A stretch of 64,000 bases of DNA from CAVEFW01 sp963643505 (GTDB lineage Bacteria; Actinomycetota; Coriobacteriia; Coriobacteriales; Eggerthellaceae). This document shows positions 1 through 9,019 of the stretch, in pieces. The stretch covers positions 62,001 through 126,000 of the forward strand of contig CAVIKF010000001.1 of assembly GCA_963643505.1 (NCBI GenBank), in the 5' to 3' direction. The position numbers and the translations under genes were made by a program. A model generated the notes under the pieces. The model had not been told where the DNA came from and searched no databases. It was given only the letters and a program-made list of their open reading frames with translations. Each line of letters starts with the position of its first letter. The stretch's first letter is position 1.

Positions 1-349
1 ATTTTCACGCTTCAAGCAACGAGGGAGTGGAGATGCGGCTTCGTTACTGCTGACTAACCGATTGCAGCTTGCAAGCCCGCTTGGGGACATGCGCCTTTAG
101 GCGGCATTCTTGCTGTGCCTATTGAAGCGGTCGGGATTTCCCAGCTTCTGGACCAATCGGTCACTCAGCAATAACGAACCCTTGTTGCGGCCACGTCCGC
201 AGGTTGGCAAAGCCAATGTCGTTGCTGAACACGCGTTTAATCAGGGTACCAAAGCTTGACTGGTATGTCACGGGGTAATTTGCTCCCGTTACAAAAAAGT
301 TTGACCCGTCAAGTGAGACGACAGGCAGTCTCGACGGGGGAGTATACGG
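1..349. other. Unassigned sequence upstream of lepA
   Basis: All six frames were read. Open stretches are short, start without a convincing ribosome-binding site, and match no family I recognise. A 75-codon minus-strand frame (161-388) crosses the lepA promoter and looks fortuitous. No tRNA, tmRNA, SRP RNA or RNase P RNA signature was seen. It may contain the tail of an upstream gene that lies outside the window. Confidence 0.4.
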
Positions 350-355
350 TATAAT
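350..355 (+). promoter_or_regulatory. Putative -10 box of lepA
   Basis: A perfect TATAAT lies 56 bases before the preferred lepA start, in an AT-rich patch. No good -35 is found 16-18 bases upstream, so the assignment rests on the -10 alone. Transcription would start near 362, which argues against the first ATG at 372 (about 10 bases of leader and no Shine-Dalgarno). Confidence 0.4.
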
Positions 356-410
356 AATTCGGCTAAAGACAATGCCAACTAAAGACAAAACCTATTCTTT
401 GAGAGCGACG

Positions 411-2222
411 ATGATCAAGACAGCATCCCATATCCGTAATTTCAGCATCATTGCCCATATCGATCACGGCAAATCCACCCTTTCTGACCGCATCCTCGAG
501 ATGACGGGAACCGTAGCAAGCCGCGATATGAAAGAACAATTGCTTGACAGCATGGACATCGAACGTGAGCGCGGCATCACCATCAAAAGCCAGGCGGTCC
601 GAGTGGAATACGAGGCGGACGACGGCGAGACCTACCAGCTCAACCTTATCGATACACCCGGCCATGTGGACTTCACCTATGAGGTGAGCCGTAGCCTAGC
701 AGCTTGTGAAGGTGCGGTCTGCGTCGTCGATGCGACCCAAGGCGTGGAAGCCCAAACCGTGGCAAACGCGATGCTCGCTATGAACAACAACCTCGAGATC
801 ATTCCCCTGATCAACAAGATTGACCTCCCAAGCGCCGAGCCTGAGCGGGTCCGTGCGGAGATCGAAGACGGCCTTGCCATCCCCGCCGATGACGCGGTTC
901 TTGCAAGCGGCAAGACCGGGGTGGGTGTGCACGATCTTCTCGAGTCCGTCGTCTACAACATTCCCGCTCCCCAAGGAGACCCTGATGCGCCACTCAAGGC
1001 GCTCATCTTCGACTCCTATTTCGATGCCTATCGTGGTGTGGTTGCGCTTATTCGCGTCGTTGACGGAAGCGTCAAGAAAGGCGACAAAATCCGTATGATG
1101 GCCACCGGCGCCGAGACTCTCGTCGAAGAGGTGGGCGCCCGTCGTCCGGCCGAGGTCGCAATGCCCTCATTAACCTTTGGGGAAGTCGGATACCTCGTCA
1201 CGGGACTCAAAGACGTATCGCGATGCAAGACCGGCGACACCATCACATCAGCCACAAACGGAGCCTTTGAGGCGCTTCCTGGGTATCGCGAGGCCAAACC
1301 CATGGTCTACACGGGCCTGTTTCCCATCGAATCTGACCAATACGAACCGCTCAAGGAAGCGCTCGAGAAGCTCGTATTGAACGATCCCGCCCTCGAGTGG
1401 GAACCCGAGACCTCCATCGCGCTCGGTTTCGGATTCCGTGTCGGATTCCTCGGCCTTCTTCATATGGAGGTCGTGAAAGAGCGCCTCGAACGCGAGTTTA
1501 ACCTCGACCTGCTTGCCACGGCGCCAAGCGTTGAATATCACGTATACATGCGTCGCGATTCGGACGAATACCTCACCATTCGCAGCCCCCAGGAGATGCC
1601 TGACGCGGGCACCTATGACCACATCGAGGAACCTTTCCTCAAGGCCAAGATACTTGTCCCGCCCGAATATGTCGGCGCAGTCATGGAGCTCACCTCCCAA
1701 CGTCGCGGCCAGTTCATCAACATGAACTACATCTCTGCGACGACTGTTGAGCAGATTTGGGAGATGCCCCTGTCCGAGTTGATCATGGATTACTTCGACA
1801 AGCTCAAATCCAACACGAAGGGCTATGCGAGCCTTGACTACGAGTTCTCCTGCTACAAGCCGGGCGATCTTCAAAAGCTTGACATCCTTCTTTCAGGCAA
1901 GCCCATCGACGCACTTTCCTTCATCGTCCACAAGGATAAGGCCTATGAGCGTGGGCGCGTGCTTTGCGAGAAGCTCAAGGAGATCATCCCTCGCCAGATG
2001 TTCGAGGTACCGATCCAGGCAGCCGTCGGCGGTCGCGTCCTTTCGCGCCAGACGGTCAAGGCGAAGCGCAAAGACGTTCTCGCAAAGTGCTACGGCGGCG
2101 ACATCTCCCGTAAACGCAAGTTGTTAGAGAAGCAAAAAGCCGGCAAGAAGCGTATGAAGGCAATCGGAAACGTCGAGGTACCCCAAGAGGCGTTTATGGC
2201 GATCTTGAAGGTTGATGATTGA
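411..2222 (+). CDS. lepA: Elongation factor 4 (LepA), ribosome back-translocase GTPase
   Basis: Cytoplasmic translational GTPase that remodels stalled or mistranslocated ribosomes. The protein opens with the family signature IRNFSIIAHIDHGKST (P-loop), followed by the switch II motif DTPGHVDF and the base-recognition motif NKID, and closes with the basic LepA-specific C-terminal domain. From ATG 411 it is 603 residues, the usual family length. ATG 411 is preferred over ATG 372 because GAGAG lies just upstream and because homologues start a few residues before IRNFS; starting at 372 would add 13 residues. Its stop overlaps the dusB start, so the two are probably cotranscribed. Confidence 0.96.
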   Translation: MIKTASHIRNFSIIAHIDHGKSTLSDRILEMTGTVASRDMKEQLLDSMDIERERGITIKSQAVRVEYEADDGETYQLNLIDTPGHVDFTYEVSRSLAACEGAVCVVDATQGVEAQTVANAMLAMNNNLEIIPLINKIDLPSAEPERVRAEIEDGLAIPADDAVLASGKTGVGVHDLLESVVYNIPAPQGDPDAPLKALIFDSYFDAYRGVVALIRVVDGSVKKGDKIRMMATGAETLVEEVGARRPAEVAMPSLTFGEVGYLVTGLKDVSRCKTGDTITSATNGAFEALPGYREAKPMVYTGLFPIESDQYEPLKEALEKLVLNDPALEWEPETSIALGFGFRVGFLGLLHMEVVKERLEREFNLDLLATAPSVEYHVYMRRDSDEYLTIRSPQEMPDAGTYDHIEEPFLKAKILVPPEYVGAVMELTSQRRGQFINMNYISATTVEQIWEMPLSELIMDYFDKLKSNTKGYASLDYEFSCYKPGDLQKLDILLSGKPIDALSFIVHKDKAYERGRVLCEKLKEIIPRQMFEVPIQAAVGGRVLSRQTVKAKRKDVLAKCYGGDISRKRKLLEKQKAGKKRMKAIGNVEVPQEAFMAILKVDD

Positions 2223-3274
2223 TGACAAAGGGCGGCTACTTCGACTTGTATCCGTTTTTCGAGGACCATCGCGTGATCTTGGCTCCCATGGCGGGTGTAA
2301 CCGACGAGGCGATGCGCGCACTTTGCCTTGAGGCAGGCGCTGATCTTACGTACACAGAGATGGTCTCGGCCAAAGCGCTCTCTTTTGCCAATGAGAAGAC
2401 CCGTCATCTGCTCACCATGGCGCCCGGAGAGAAGATCGTCGCTGTCCAGATGTTTGGTCACGAGCCGGACGTCATGGCGAAGGAGGCGGCGTGGATTGTC
2501 GAGTCAATGGGGGAGCGGATCGCGTACCTCGACATCAACATGGGATGTCCCGCTCGCAAGATTGCAGGAAAAGGGGACGGATCGGCACTCATGCGCGACC
2601 CTGTGCTCGCAGCGCGTATCGTCAGCTCGATAGTAGCAGCTGTTGATGTTCCGGTGACCTGCAAGTTTCGCCGTGGATTCTTCGAGGGAGATGAGACCGC
2701 CCCCGAATTTGCCCGCGTCCTTGAACAAACAGGCGCCTCCGCCCTTGCTGTCCACGGTCGGTATGCCCAACAGATGTATCACGGTTGTGCCGATTGGGGC
2801 GTTATAAGACGCGTCAAGGAGGGCGTCTCCGTTCCTGTGATAGGAAACGGAGATGTACGTAGCGGATCCGACGCTGTTGGCCTCATGAAGGAGACCGGGT
2901 GCGATGCCGTTATGATCGGTCGTGCAGCACAAGGAAACCCTTGGGTGTTCTCTGAGGTAAAATTAGCTCTAGCAGGATCAAAAGCGCAGGCCAAACCCAC
3001 GTTCGAACAGCGAATCGCAATGGCACGCCGCCACGCGGAGTTGTTGGAGAGGCGCGTTGGTCGCAACATCGTGCGTATGCGAAAACACGCTGCTTGGTAT
3101 ATGAGCGGGTTACCTGGAGCGAGTATGGCGCGAGGTAAGTTCAACCGATGTGTAACCCTCGATGATTTCAACGCGGTCTTCGATGAAGTCCTGACCTATG
3201 CAACAACGTTTTACGACCAACATCCCGAACTTCTCGGGGAGAAAACAAAGGGGGGAGTCAACCATGCCTCATGA
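2222..3274 (+). CDS. dusB: tRNA-dihydrouridine synthase (DusB type)
   Basis: FMN- and NADPH-dependent enzyme that reduces uridines in the tRNA D-loop. Visible family motifs are LAPMAGVTDEAMR near the N-terminus, DINMGCPARKI with the catalytic cysteine, a CKFRRGF segment, HGRYAQQMYHG, IGNGDVRS and MIGRAAQGNPW at the FMN phosphate end of the TIM barrel; a small helical domain follows. 350 residues, normal length. ATG 2222 overlaps the lepA stop codon (translational coupling); TTG one codon upstream is the alternative. Its 3' end overlaps the hemW start by 11 bases, making lepA-dusB-hemW one compact unit. Confidence 0.93.
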   Translation: MTKGGYFDLYPFFEDHRVILAPMAGVTDEAMRALCLEAGADLTYTEMVSAKALSFANEKTRHLLTMAPGEKIVAVQMFGHEPDVMAKEAAWIVESMGERIAYLDINMGCPARKIAGKGDGSALMRDPVLAARIVSSIVAAVDVPVTCKFRRGFFEGDETAPEFARVLEQTGASALAVHGRYAQQMYHGCADWGVIRRVKEGVSVPVIGNGDVRSGSDAVGLMKETGCDAVMIGRAAQGNPWVFSEVKLALAGSKAQAKPTFEQRIAMARRHAELLERRVGRNIVRMRKHAAWYMSGLPGASMARGKFNRCVTLDDFNAVFDEVLTYATTFYDQHPELLGEKTKGGVNHAS

Positions 3275-4499
3275 CCCTTATAAGGCTCTTTACCTCCACA
3301 TCCCCTTTTGTGTCAAAAAATGCGACTACTGTGATTTCACCTCATTTGATCTTCCGCGCGACCACAAGGAAATCGACGAGTATATCGAGCAACTTGTCAT
3401 ACAAATCCGCAGGACGGCCAAGGAGGGGGAGTTGACCCACCTCGAGACCGTCTATATCGGCGGTGGCACACCGAGCCATATCGGTCAGGGGCGTCTGAGC
3501 AGCCTTCTCTATGCTCTGAGCCTGAGCATGCGCCTTGAACCTGATGTCGAGTGCACCATGGAGGCAAATCCTGAAAGCGTAACACCCGAACTTATTCGTG
3601 ACATCTACGCCCTTGGCGTGAACCGCCTTTCCGTCGGCGTTCAAAGCTTTGACGATGATGAGCTCAAGATCTTGGGTCGGGCACATGACTCCTCGATGGC
3701 AGACGAGGCGATTCATCTTGCCCTTGAGCGATTTGACAATGTGAGCGTTGACCTTATGTGCGGAGTTCCCGGACAGACATTGAATTCCTTTGAGCACTCC
3801 GTTCGTCACGCCATCGAACTCGGTGTCGCCCATGTGAGCATCTATCCTTTAACCATTGAGAAGGGAACCCCGTTTGCCAAGGCGGTTCGTCGTGGCAAAT
3901 TGCCTTATCCAGACGATGATGTGCAAGCATCCTGCATGGAGCGGGGTGCTAAGCTCCTTAGCGAGGCGGGCTACCATCGCTATGAGGTTGCAAGCTATGC
4001 CAAGCCAGGGTTTGAATGTCGTCACAATATCTCATATTGGACGGGAAAGCCCTATCTTGGCCTTGGCACAAGCGCTACCACCATGACTCAAAACGCCGAG
4101 CGACGCATGCGTAAAAAGGATGGCTATATCGTCGACGATCTCGATGCCGCCCAAATGCGCGCGGAAGACCTCATGCTTGGCATGCGCATGAGCAAAGGGG
4201 TATCCGTCGGAATGGTGAGGGATTGCTCTGCATTGTTGCCCGACGCCCCCTCCGTCTTCATGAGGTTATGTAGATTGGGCCTTGTGTCGCTTATTTCCCC
4301 TGAGAGTGGTATTATCGCCCAGGTGGATAGCGATACCCTCGGTGCCGTGGAAGCCGACATGGTCGACGCGAATGGCAACCTGGTCGATTTGGCTGTTTGT
4401 GCGGACAACGCTTCCGATGGCGATCGTTTTGTACCTACCCAGCTTGGTTGGCTTTGCGGCAATGAGCTTTATGGCCGCATTTTCGAGCTTGCCCCGTAA
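3264..4499 (+). CDS. hemW: Radical SAM heme chaperone HemW (coproporphyrinogen oxidase-like)
   Basis: Radical SAM protein of the HemN-like group. The [4Fe-4S] ligands are C16, C20 and C23 (CVKKCDYC); YIGGGTPS and GVQSFDDDELK follow, and the later HNISYW motif is typical of HemW. HemW proteins bind and deliver heme and lack coproporphyrinogen oxidase activity, so the older HemN label should be avoided. ATG 3264 was chosen because AAAGGGGGGAG precedes it and the radical SAM motif then sits at the usual distance; an upstream frame-open start would read through dusB. 411 residues. Overlaps dusB by 11 bases. Confidence 0.9.
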   Translation: MPHDPYKALYLHIPFCVKKCDYCDFTSFDLPRDHKEIDEYIEQLVIQIRRTAKEGELTHLETVYIGGGTPSHIGQGRLSSLLYALSLSMRLEPDVECTMEANPESVTPELIRDIYALGVNRLSVGVQSFDDDELKILGRAHDSSMADEAIHLALERFDNVSVDLMCGVPGQTLNSFEHSVRHAIELGVAHVSIYPLTIEKGTPFAKAVRRGKLPYPDDDVQASCMERGAKLLSEAGYHRYEVASYAKPGFECRHNISYWTGKPYLGLGTSATTMTQNAERRMRKKDGYIVDDLDAAQMRAEDLMLGMRMSKGVSVGMVRDCSALLPDAPSVFMRLCRLGLVSLISPESGIIAQVDSDTLGAVEADMVDANGNLVDLAVCADNASDGDRFVPTQLGWLCGNELYGRIFELAP

Positions 4500-4542
4500 A
4501 ACACGAAGCTTGCTCATTATTGCCTCGAGAAAAGGAGAACTG

Positions 4543-5337
4543 TTGGATTCATCCGACTATCACGAACGTACCGATACGTTCATTCGTCCGATACAGGAGA
4601 GAAATCTCGATTACGACCTGTACGACGCCCACTGCCATCTTGGATTCGCCCAACAACCGGAAGCGCTTGCCGATGCGGCCGAACTCCAAGGAATCGGCGC
4701 GTTTTGTTGCACCGTTACCCCTGTTGAGTATCTTGGGTTGCAAGGGCGCCTCCAATCCCATCCCAACATCGATTTAGGCCTAGGACTGCATCCTTGGTGG
4801 GTCGGTGAAGACGAGACGTCGCTTGACCAATTCTTGGAGTTGTTGCCGGCAACCCGTTTCGTGGGGGAGATCGGACTCGATTTCAGCCCTCGCTTTGAGG
4901 CCACCGACGACATGCAGATCGAAGCGATCACCCGTATCCTGAACGCGTGTGCTGAGCAGGGAGACAAGATTATCAGCATCCATTGCGTTCAGGCTTACGA
5001 CGTCCTTTTGGGCATATTGGACTCAACGGGCGTATGCGATTCGTGCCAAGTGATCATCCATTGGTTCAGCGGCACGAGCGACCAGCTTATGTATGCCTAC
5101 CGTATCGGCTGTTGCTTCTCCGTCGGTCCCCGCATGCTCTCCACGAAGCGCGGGCGTGCCTGTGTGAGACAAGTCCCCCGCGAGCGTATCTTCCTTGAAA
5201 CCGATGCGCCTTTAGTTGACGCCAAGGTTGAAAACTTCCTTCCGGTTCCCTTTGATTTTGAGGAATGGCGAGAGCTGCTTGAGGAGGCTGGTAGCCTTCT
5301 TGAGGCCGAGCCGGCTAGCGAGACGTTTAAACAATAA
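4543..5337 (+). CDS. tatD: TatD family metal-dependent DNase/hydrolase
   Basis: TIM-barrel metallohydrolase of the TatD family, known members of which are 3'-5' DNases. Metal-ligand motifs are present in order: DAHCHLG, GLHPWW, GEIGLDFS, IHCVQ, IHWFSG and LETDAP. The start is TTG 4543, five bases after AAAGGAG; the frame is open upstream through hemW but no better start exists. 264 residues, normal length. A 21-residue acidic or polar lead precedes the first barrel strand. It follows hemW by 43 bases and probably belongs to the same transcript. Confidence 0.85.
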   Translation: MDSSDYHERTDTFIRPIQERNLDYDLYDAHCHLGFAQQPEALADAAELQGIGAFCCTVTPVEYLGLQGRLQSHPNIDLGLGLHPWWVGEDETSLDQFLELLPATRFVGEIGLDFSPRFEATDDMQIEAITRILNACAEQGDKIISIHCVQAYDVLLGILDSTGVCDSCQVIIHWFSGTSDQLMYAYRIGCCFSVGPRMLSTKRGRACVRQVPRERIFLETDAPLVDAKVENFLPVPFDFEEWRELLEEAGSLLEAEPASETFKQ

Positions 5338-5386
5338 AACCGATCGTTCTTCGACTGACACACGGACGCCGCCATGTTCGCTTCAC

Positions 5387-5392
5387 TATAAT
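5387..5392 (+). promoter_or_regulatory. Putative -10 box of cysK
   Basis: A perfect TATAAT sits 44 bases before the cysK ATG in the gap after tatD. No consensus -35 is present at the right distance, so an activator or a weak -35 would be needed. Confidence 0.4.
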
Positions 5393-5435
5393 GGATCCCA
5401 ATCAAAGCCAAAGACTAGTTGTAAAGGAACATGAG

Positions 5436-6365
5436 ATGACGATTTACCGAGACGTTACCGAAATCATTGGCAATACTCCTCTTGTTGAATTGGGAAACTT
5501 CGAGAAGAACCATGGTTTGAAGGCGAGAATCATCGGCAAGCTTGAACGGATGAACCCTGCCGGCTCAATAAAGGACCGCACCGCCCTCTCCATGCTCGAT
5601 GATGCAAAGAGTCGGGGCTTGCTCGATCAGGACACGGTCATCATTGAGCCAACAAGCGGAAACACCGGCGTCGGCCTCGCTGCCATTGCTGCCGCTCGCG
5701 GCTATCGCCTCATCATCACGATGCCCGAGACCATGAGCATCGAGCGACGTAACCTGATGGCCGCCTATGGCGCCGAGCTTGTACTCACTGAAGGAGAGAA
5801 AGGCATGGCGGGAGCCATAGCCAAGGCTGAGGAGCTGAGCTCAACCTTTGAGAAGGCTTTCATCCCCGGCCAATTTGAGAACCCATCTAATCCTGCGGTC
5901 CACGAGCGCACCACCGGACCCGAGATTTGGGAGCAGACCGACGGCAAGGTCGACATGGTCGTTGCCGGCGTCGGTACGGGCGGGACTATCACCGGGATAA
6001 GCAGGTTCCTCAAGGCTCAAAACCCCGCCATCAAGATCATAGCGGTCGAGCCCGCAGGGTCTCCCGTGTTGTCCGGAGGAGCGGTAGGCAAGCACGACCT
6101 TCAAGGCATCGGGGCCGGGTTCGTGCCGAAAGCCCTCGATACGGATTCCTACGATGAGATCATCACCATCGAGGATGAGCAGGCGTATGCCGCCGGCCGC
6201 GAGCTTGCCGCCCATGAAGGCTTGCTTGTCGGAATCACCTCGGGTGCCACGCTTGCTGCTGCTGAGATTCTCGCAAAGCGGTCGGAAAATGAGGGCAAAC
6301 TCATCGTTTGCATCTTGCCTGACACCGGCGAGCGTTACCTGTCGACCGCCTTGTTCGGTTTCTGA
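5436..6365 (+). CDS. cysK: Cysteine synthase A (O-acetylserine sulfhydrylase)
   Basis: PLP-dependent enzyme making L-cysteine from O-acetylserine and sulfide. The PLP lysine is K46 in NPAGSIKDR; the substrate loop PTSGNTGVGLA and the phosphate-binding GVGTGGTITG are intact, and the C-terminal region has the usual GITSGAT and LPDTGERY motifs. 309 residues, normal. ATG 5436 has AAAGGA seven bases upstream; earlier in-frame ATGs lie in the promoter region. It stands alone between tatD and a repeat-rich gap, and no sulfur regulator or cysE is visible nearby. Confidence 0.94.
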   Translation: MTIYRDVTEIIGNTPLVELGNFEKNHGLKARIIGKLERMNPAGSIKDRTALSMLDDAKSRGLLDQDTVIIEPTSGNTGVGLAAIAAARGYRLIITMPETMSIERRNLMAAYGAELVLTEGEKGMAGAIAKAEELSSTFEKAFIPGQFENPSNPAVHERTTGPEIWEQTDGKVDMVVAGVGTGGTITGISRFLKAQNPAIKIIAVEPAGSPVLSGGAVGKHDLQGIGAGFVPKALDTDSYDEIITIEDEQAYAAGRELAAHEGLLVGITSGATLAAAEILAKRSENEGKLIVCILPDTGERYLSTALFGF

Positions 6366-6535
6366 GGGAGTTTCTAAGGGGGGATCTGAGAAAGTTTCTG
6401 AAGGGCGGCAAGCTCTGCTGACACGTCCCCGCGCTTGGACATGAGCGCTTCAAAGGGGATACCTAAGGGAGCTTCTGAAGGGATTTCAAGGGGGAGTTCC
6501 TCAAATATCCTAGAAGGATACCGACTAGGGGATGT
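6360..6535 (+). repeat. Degenerate short repeats after cysK
   Basis: The 307-base gap between cysK and hrcA starts with at least four imperfect copies of a T/C-TTCTGAAGGG-like unit, the first containing the cysK stop codon (TTTCTGAGGG, TTTCTAAGGG, TTTCTGAAGGG, CTTCTGAAGGG). No reading frame or hairpin stands out. The rest of the gap (6536-6610) shows nothing I can name, and the CIRCE operator ends it. Confidence 0.5.
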
Positions 6536-6610
6536 TGACCTCACGTGAACCTTCGTCCGAACAACCTAGAGACACCTTTCACGAACTTTCTGTGTGAGTT
6601 TCGATAAGGA

Positions 6611-6637
6611 TTAGCACTCTTCGCTTGAGGCTGCTAA
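6611..6637 (+). promoter_or_regulatory. CIRCE operator for HrcA
   Basis: TTAGCACTC, nine bases, then GGCTGCTAA. The left arm matches the CIRCE consensus exactly and the right arm differs from GAGTGCTAA at two positions; the nine-base spacer is exact. It lies 35 bases before the hrcA start codon, the standard place for HrcA autorepression of an hrcA-dnaJ operon. Confidence 0.85.
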
Positions 6638-6672
6638 ACTATCGGTGCTTATACAAAAGGAGTGAATTAGTC

Positions 6673-7698
6673 TTGCTTTCGGATCGTCGACAAAGAGTCT
6701 TACGCGCACTTATCGAGGAATATGTAGCAAACGCGATGCCTGTCGGGTCGCGTACGCTGACCGAGCGCTACCAACTCGGTGTGAGTCCGGCGACCGTTCG
6801 CAATGAGCTTTCCGCCCTCGAAGAGGCAGGGCTGATCTCCCAACCGCACACGTCTGCGGGACGAATTCCCACCGACCACGGCTATCGTGCATTCGTCGAT
6901 TCCCTTGTCGACCAGGGACTTGTTTCTGATGAAGGCGATTATGGTGCCGTGACCGAGGAGTTGCGATCCCACGCTTCCGAGCTCGATTCGCTTCTCGAGC
7001 GGACCTCCCAGGTTCTTGCTCGCATGACCGATTGCCTCTCTGTCGTCATGGCGCCCACGGTGCGCGATCTTTCCATTAAACAGATCACCTTGGTCACCAT
7101 GGATACCTATCGCGTTTTGCTCGTGCTCATCACGGAAGAGGGCAACGTCCTCAATCGCCAGATGGAATTCAGCGAACCAGTCAATGTTGAAGACATCGCT
7201 ATGGTGCAACGCTTCCTCAACGAGGCTCTCTCGGGCAAAAGCCTCACGGAGCTTGAATCGGGCCTTGAGATCAGCATCCGGGAGTCCTATCACAACACCT
7301 ACGTCCGAGCGGTCCTCCACGAGATCGTTGACTGCCTGAAGGCGTCGGCGCACGACTCCGGCATGCCTCATTCCTATCGCCTAGGCTTAAGCTCACTGAT
7401 GACCCAACCCGAGTTCGCCTCGTCACGATCCCTGGTTCCCATTATGCAGGTGCTTGAGGACGACACGGTTTTGCTCCAATTGGTCGACCAACCGCAAGAA
7501 GTGGGTCAAACGAGACCTAAAGTCACCATTGGGACCGAAAACCCTGATTTTGGCCTTCCTGGGGTTTCGGTGGTCGCAAGCAAATACGGGCGTGGCTCAA
7601 GCGCAGGAGTCGTCGCTGTCATCGGTCCGACACGCATGGACTATTCAAAGGTAATTAACGCTGTCCGGGCCGCATCACAGGCCCTGCATGAGGAATAA
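6673..7698 (+). CDS. hrcA: Heat-inducible transcription repressor HrcA
   Basis: Dimeric repressor that binds CIRCE elements and releases them on heat shock. The N-terminal winged helix is clear (SDRRQRVLRALIEEYV, VGSRTLTERY, VSPATVRNELSALEEAGLI, HTSAGRIPTDHGYR), followed by the GAF-like dimerisation region and the C-terminal GPTRMDY motif. 341 residues from TTG 6673, which has AAAAGGAG ten bases upstream; upstream in-frame codons lie within the CIRCE element. The operator in front means autoregulation. dnaJ follows after 48 bases; dnaK and grpE are not in this window. Confidence 0.94.
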   Translation: MLSDRRQRVLRALIEEYVANAMPVGSRTLTERYQLGVSPATVRNELSALEEAGLISQPHTSAGRIPTDHGYRAFVDSLVDQGLVSDEGDYGAVTEELRSHASELDSLLERTSQVLARMTDCLSVVMAPTVRDLSIKQITLVTMDTYRVLLVLITEEGNVLNRQMEFSEPVNVEDIAMVQRFLNEALSGKSLTELESGLEISIRESYHNTYVRAVLHEIVDCLKASAHDSGMPHSYRLGLSSLMTQPEFASSRSLVPIMQVLEDDTVLLQLVDQPQEVGQTRPKVTIGTENPDFGLPGVSVVASKYGRGSSAGVVAVIGPTRMDYSKVINAVRAASQALHEE

Positions 7699-7746
7699 CA
7701 CCGCGCACATCCCGCGGCAATAAAGGAAGAAGGGTAACGAATCAGC

Positions 7747-8877
7747 ATGGCTAAGGACCTGTATGAGGTTATCGGCGTATCGCGTGATGCGACCGAGGAA
7801 GAAATCAAAAAGGCGTTTCGCAAGAAGGCGAGACAACTCCATCCGGACGTCAACAAAGACCCTGACGCCGAGAACCAGTTCAAAGAGCTGAACGAGGCCT
7901 ACGACGTCCTCTCTGATAGGAACAAACGCGCGCAATATGACCGTTTCGGCACCATCCCTGGCGCAGCCGGCGGTGGCGCGGGCGGTCCCGGCTATGTCGA
8001 CATGGAGGACATCTTCGGCGGAATGGGGGATATCTTCAGCAGCTTCTTCGGAGGCGCCGCGGGCGGTGGTGCCCGTCGTGCCCGTCGTGAGGGTCGCGAC
8101 ATGGGCATCGGATTGCGCGTCACTCTCGAGGAGGTTGCAACCGGCACCAAGAAGGAAATCGTCTATGACCGCCTCGCACCCTGCGATACGTGTCATGGCA
8201 CTGGTCTGGGCGAAGGCGGCCGTCAAGTTACTTGCACGGAATGCAACGGCAAGGGCCGTGTCGTCACCGTCCAACAAACCATCCTCGGCAACATGCAGTC
8301 CGCCCAAACCTGTTCGCGTTGCAACGGCACCGGACAGATGATCGAAAACCCCTGCCCCGATTGCGAAGGTCAGGGACGAGCGCCCGATCGCCAACGTCTG
8401 AGCGTGGACGTGCCTGCGGGAATCCACGACCAACAGCAGGTTCGCATTCCCCGCTATGGCGAGGCCGGTCTCAACGGCGCCGAGCCGGGCGATTTGCTCG
8501 TAACCATCCGAATTCTTCCTCACGACGTCTTCCAGCGTGATGGAGACAACCTGCATATGGAGGCAAAGGTTTCCATGATCCAAGCCGCCCTCGGTGCGGA
8601 GATCGAGGTTGACGGCATCCTTCCCGATGAGAAGGTCCCGGTACGCATTCCCGATGGGTGTCAAAACGACCAGGTCATTCGTGTTCGCAACTACGGTATG
8701 CCGAAGCCCCGCTCCGACGTTCGCGGCGATTTGTATGTCCATATTACGGTCTCCATCCCGAAAAAGCTTACCGACCATCAACGCGAACTGCTCGAGCAAC
8801 TTGCCGACGATATGGGCGAGGAGGTCGCTGGCGAGCGCTCCACCTGGGAAAAGCTCAAGGATGCCTTTAATAAGTAA
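7747..8877 (+). CDS. dnaJ: Chaperone protein DnaJ
   Basis: Type I J-protein co-chaperone of DnaK. The J domain (about 1-68) carries the catalytic HPD at residues 32-34; a Gly/Phe-rich linker with DIFGGMGDIFSSFFGG follows; four CxxCxGxG zinc repeats are intact (CDTCHGTG, CTECNGKG, CSRCNGTG, CPDCEGQG); then the two C-terminal beta domains. 376 residues, full length. ATG 7747 lies 12-13 bases after an AAGGAAGAAGGG tract. As the second gene of the hrcA unit it should be controlled by the CIRCE site. Confidence 0.95.
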   Translation: MAKDLYEVIGVSRDATEEEIKKAFRKKARQLHPDVNKDPDAENQFKELNEAYDVLSDRNKRAQYDRFGTIPGAAGGGAGGPGYVDMEDIFGGMGDIFSSFFGGAAGGGARRARREGRDMGIGLRVTLEEVATGTKKEIVYDRLAPCDTCHGTGLGEGGRQVTCTECNGKGRVVTVQQTILGNMQSAQTCSRCNGTGQMIENPCPDCEGQGRAPDRQRLSVDVPAGIHDQQQVRIPRYGEAGLNGAEPGDLLVTIRILPHDVFQRDGDNLHMEAKVSMIQAALGAEIEVDGILPDEKVPVRIPDGCQNDQVIRVRNYGMPKPRSDVRGDLYVHITVSIPKKLTDHQRELLEQLADDMGEEVAGERSTWEKLKDAFNK

Positions 8878-8972
8878 TGTCGCGTTCTCCACGCCTGGTT
8901 CTTTGCGAACATGCACATATATCCCGCACAACACAACGATGTCCAGCAGCTCGAGCCAGCACCGATGCTCCT

Positions 8973-9001
8973 TGCGTACATGTATGCATATCACTTAATT
9001 A
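8973..9001 (+). promoter_or_regulatory. Possible rsmE promoter
   Basis: TTGCGT and TTAATT are separated by exactly 17 bases, about 20 bases before the rsmE start. The match to consensus is partial. The spacer (ATGTATGCATAT) resembles a second patch at 8903-8920 (TTGCGAACATGCACATAT). Confidence 0.3.
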
Positions 9002-9019
9002 AACAAACGAGGTTGTTCT

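Noticed and set aside
161..388. A 75-codon minus-strand frame before lepA
   Set aside because: No ribosome-binding site and no recognisable domain, and it would run through the lepA -10 box.
7675..8994. A 439-codon minus-strand frame opposite dnaJ
   Set aside because: dnaJ is complete with all motifs; the antisense frame has no family resemblance and no start signals.
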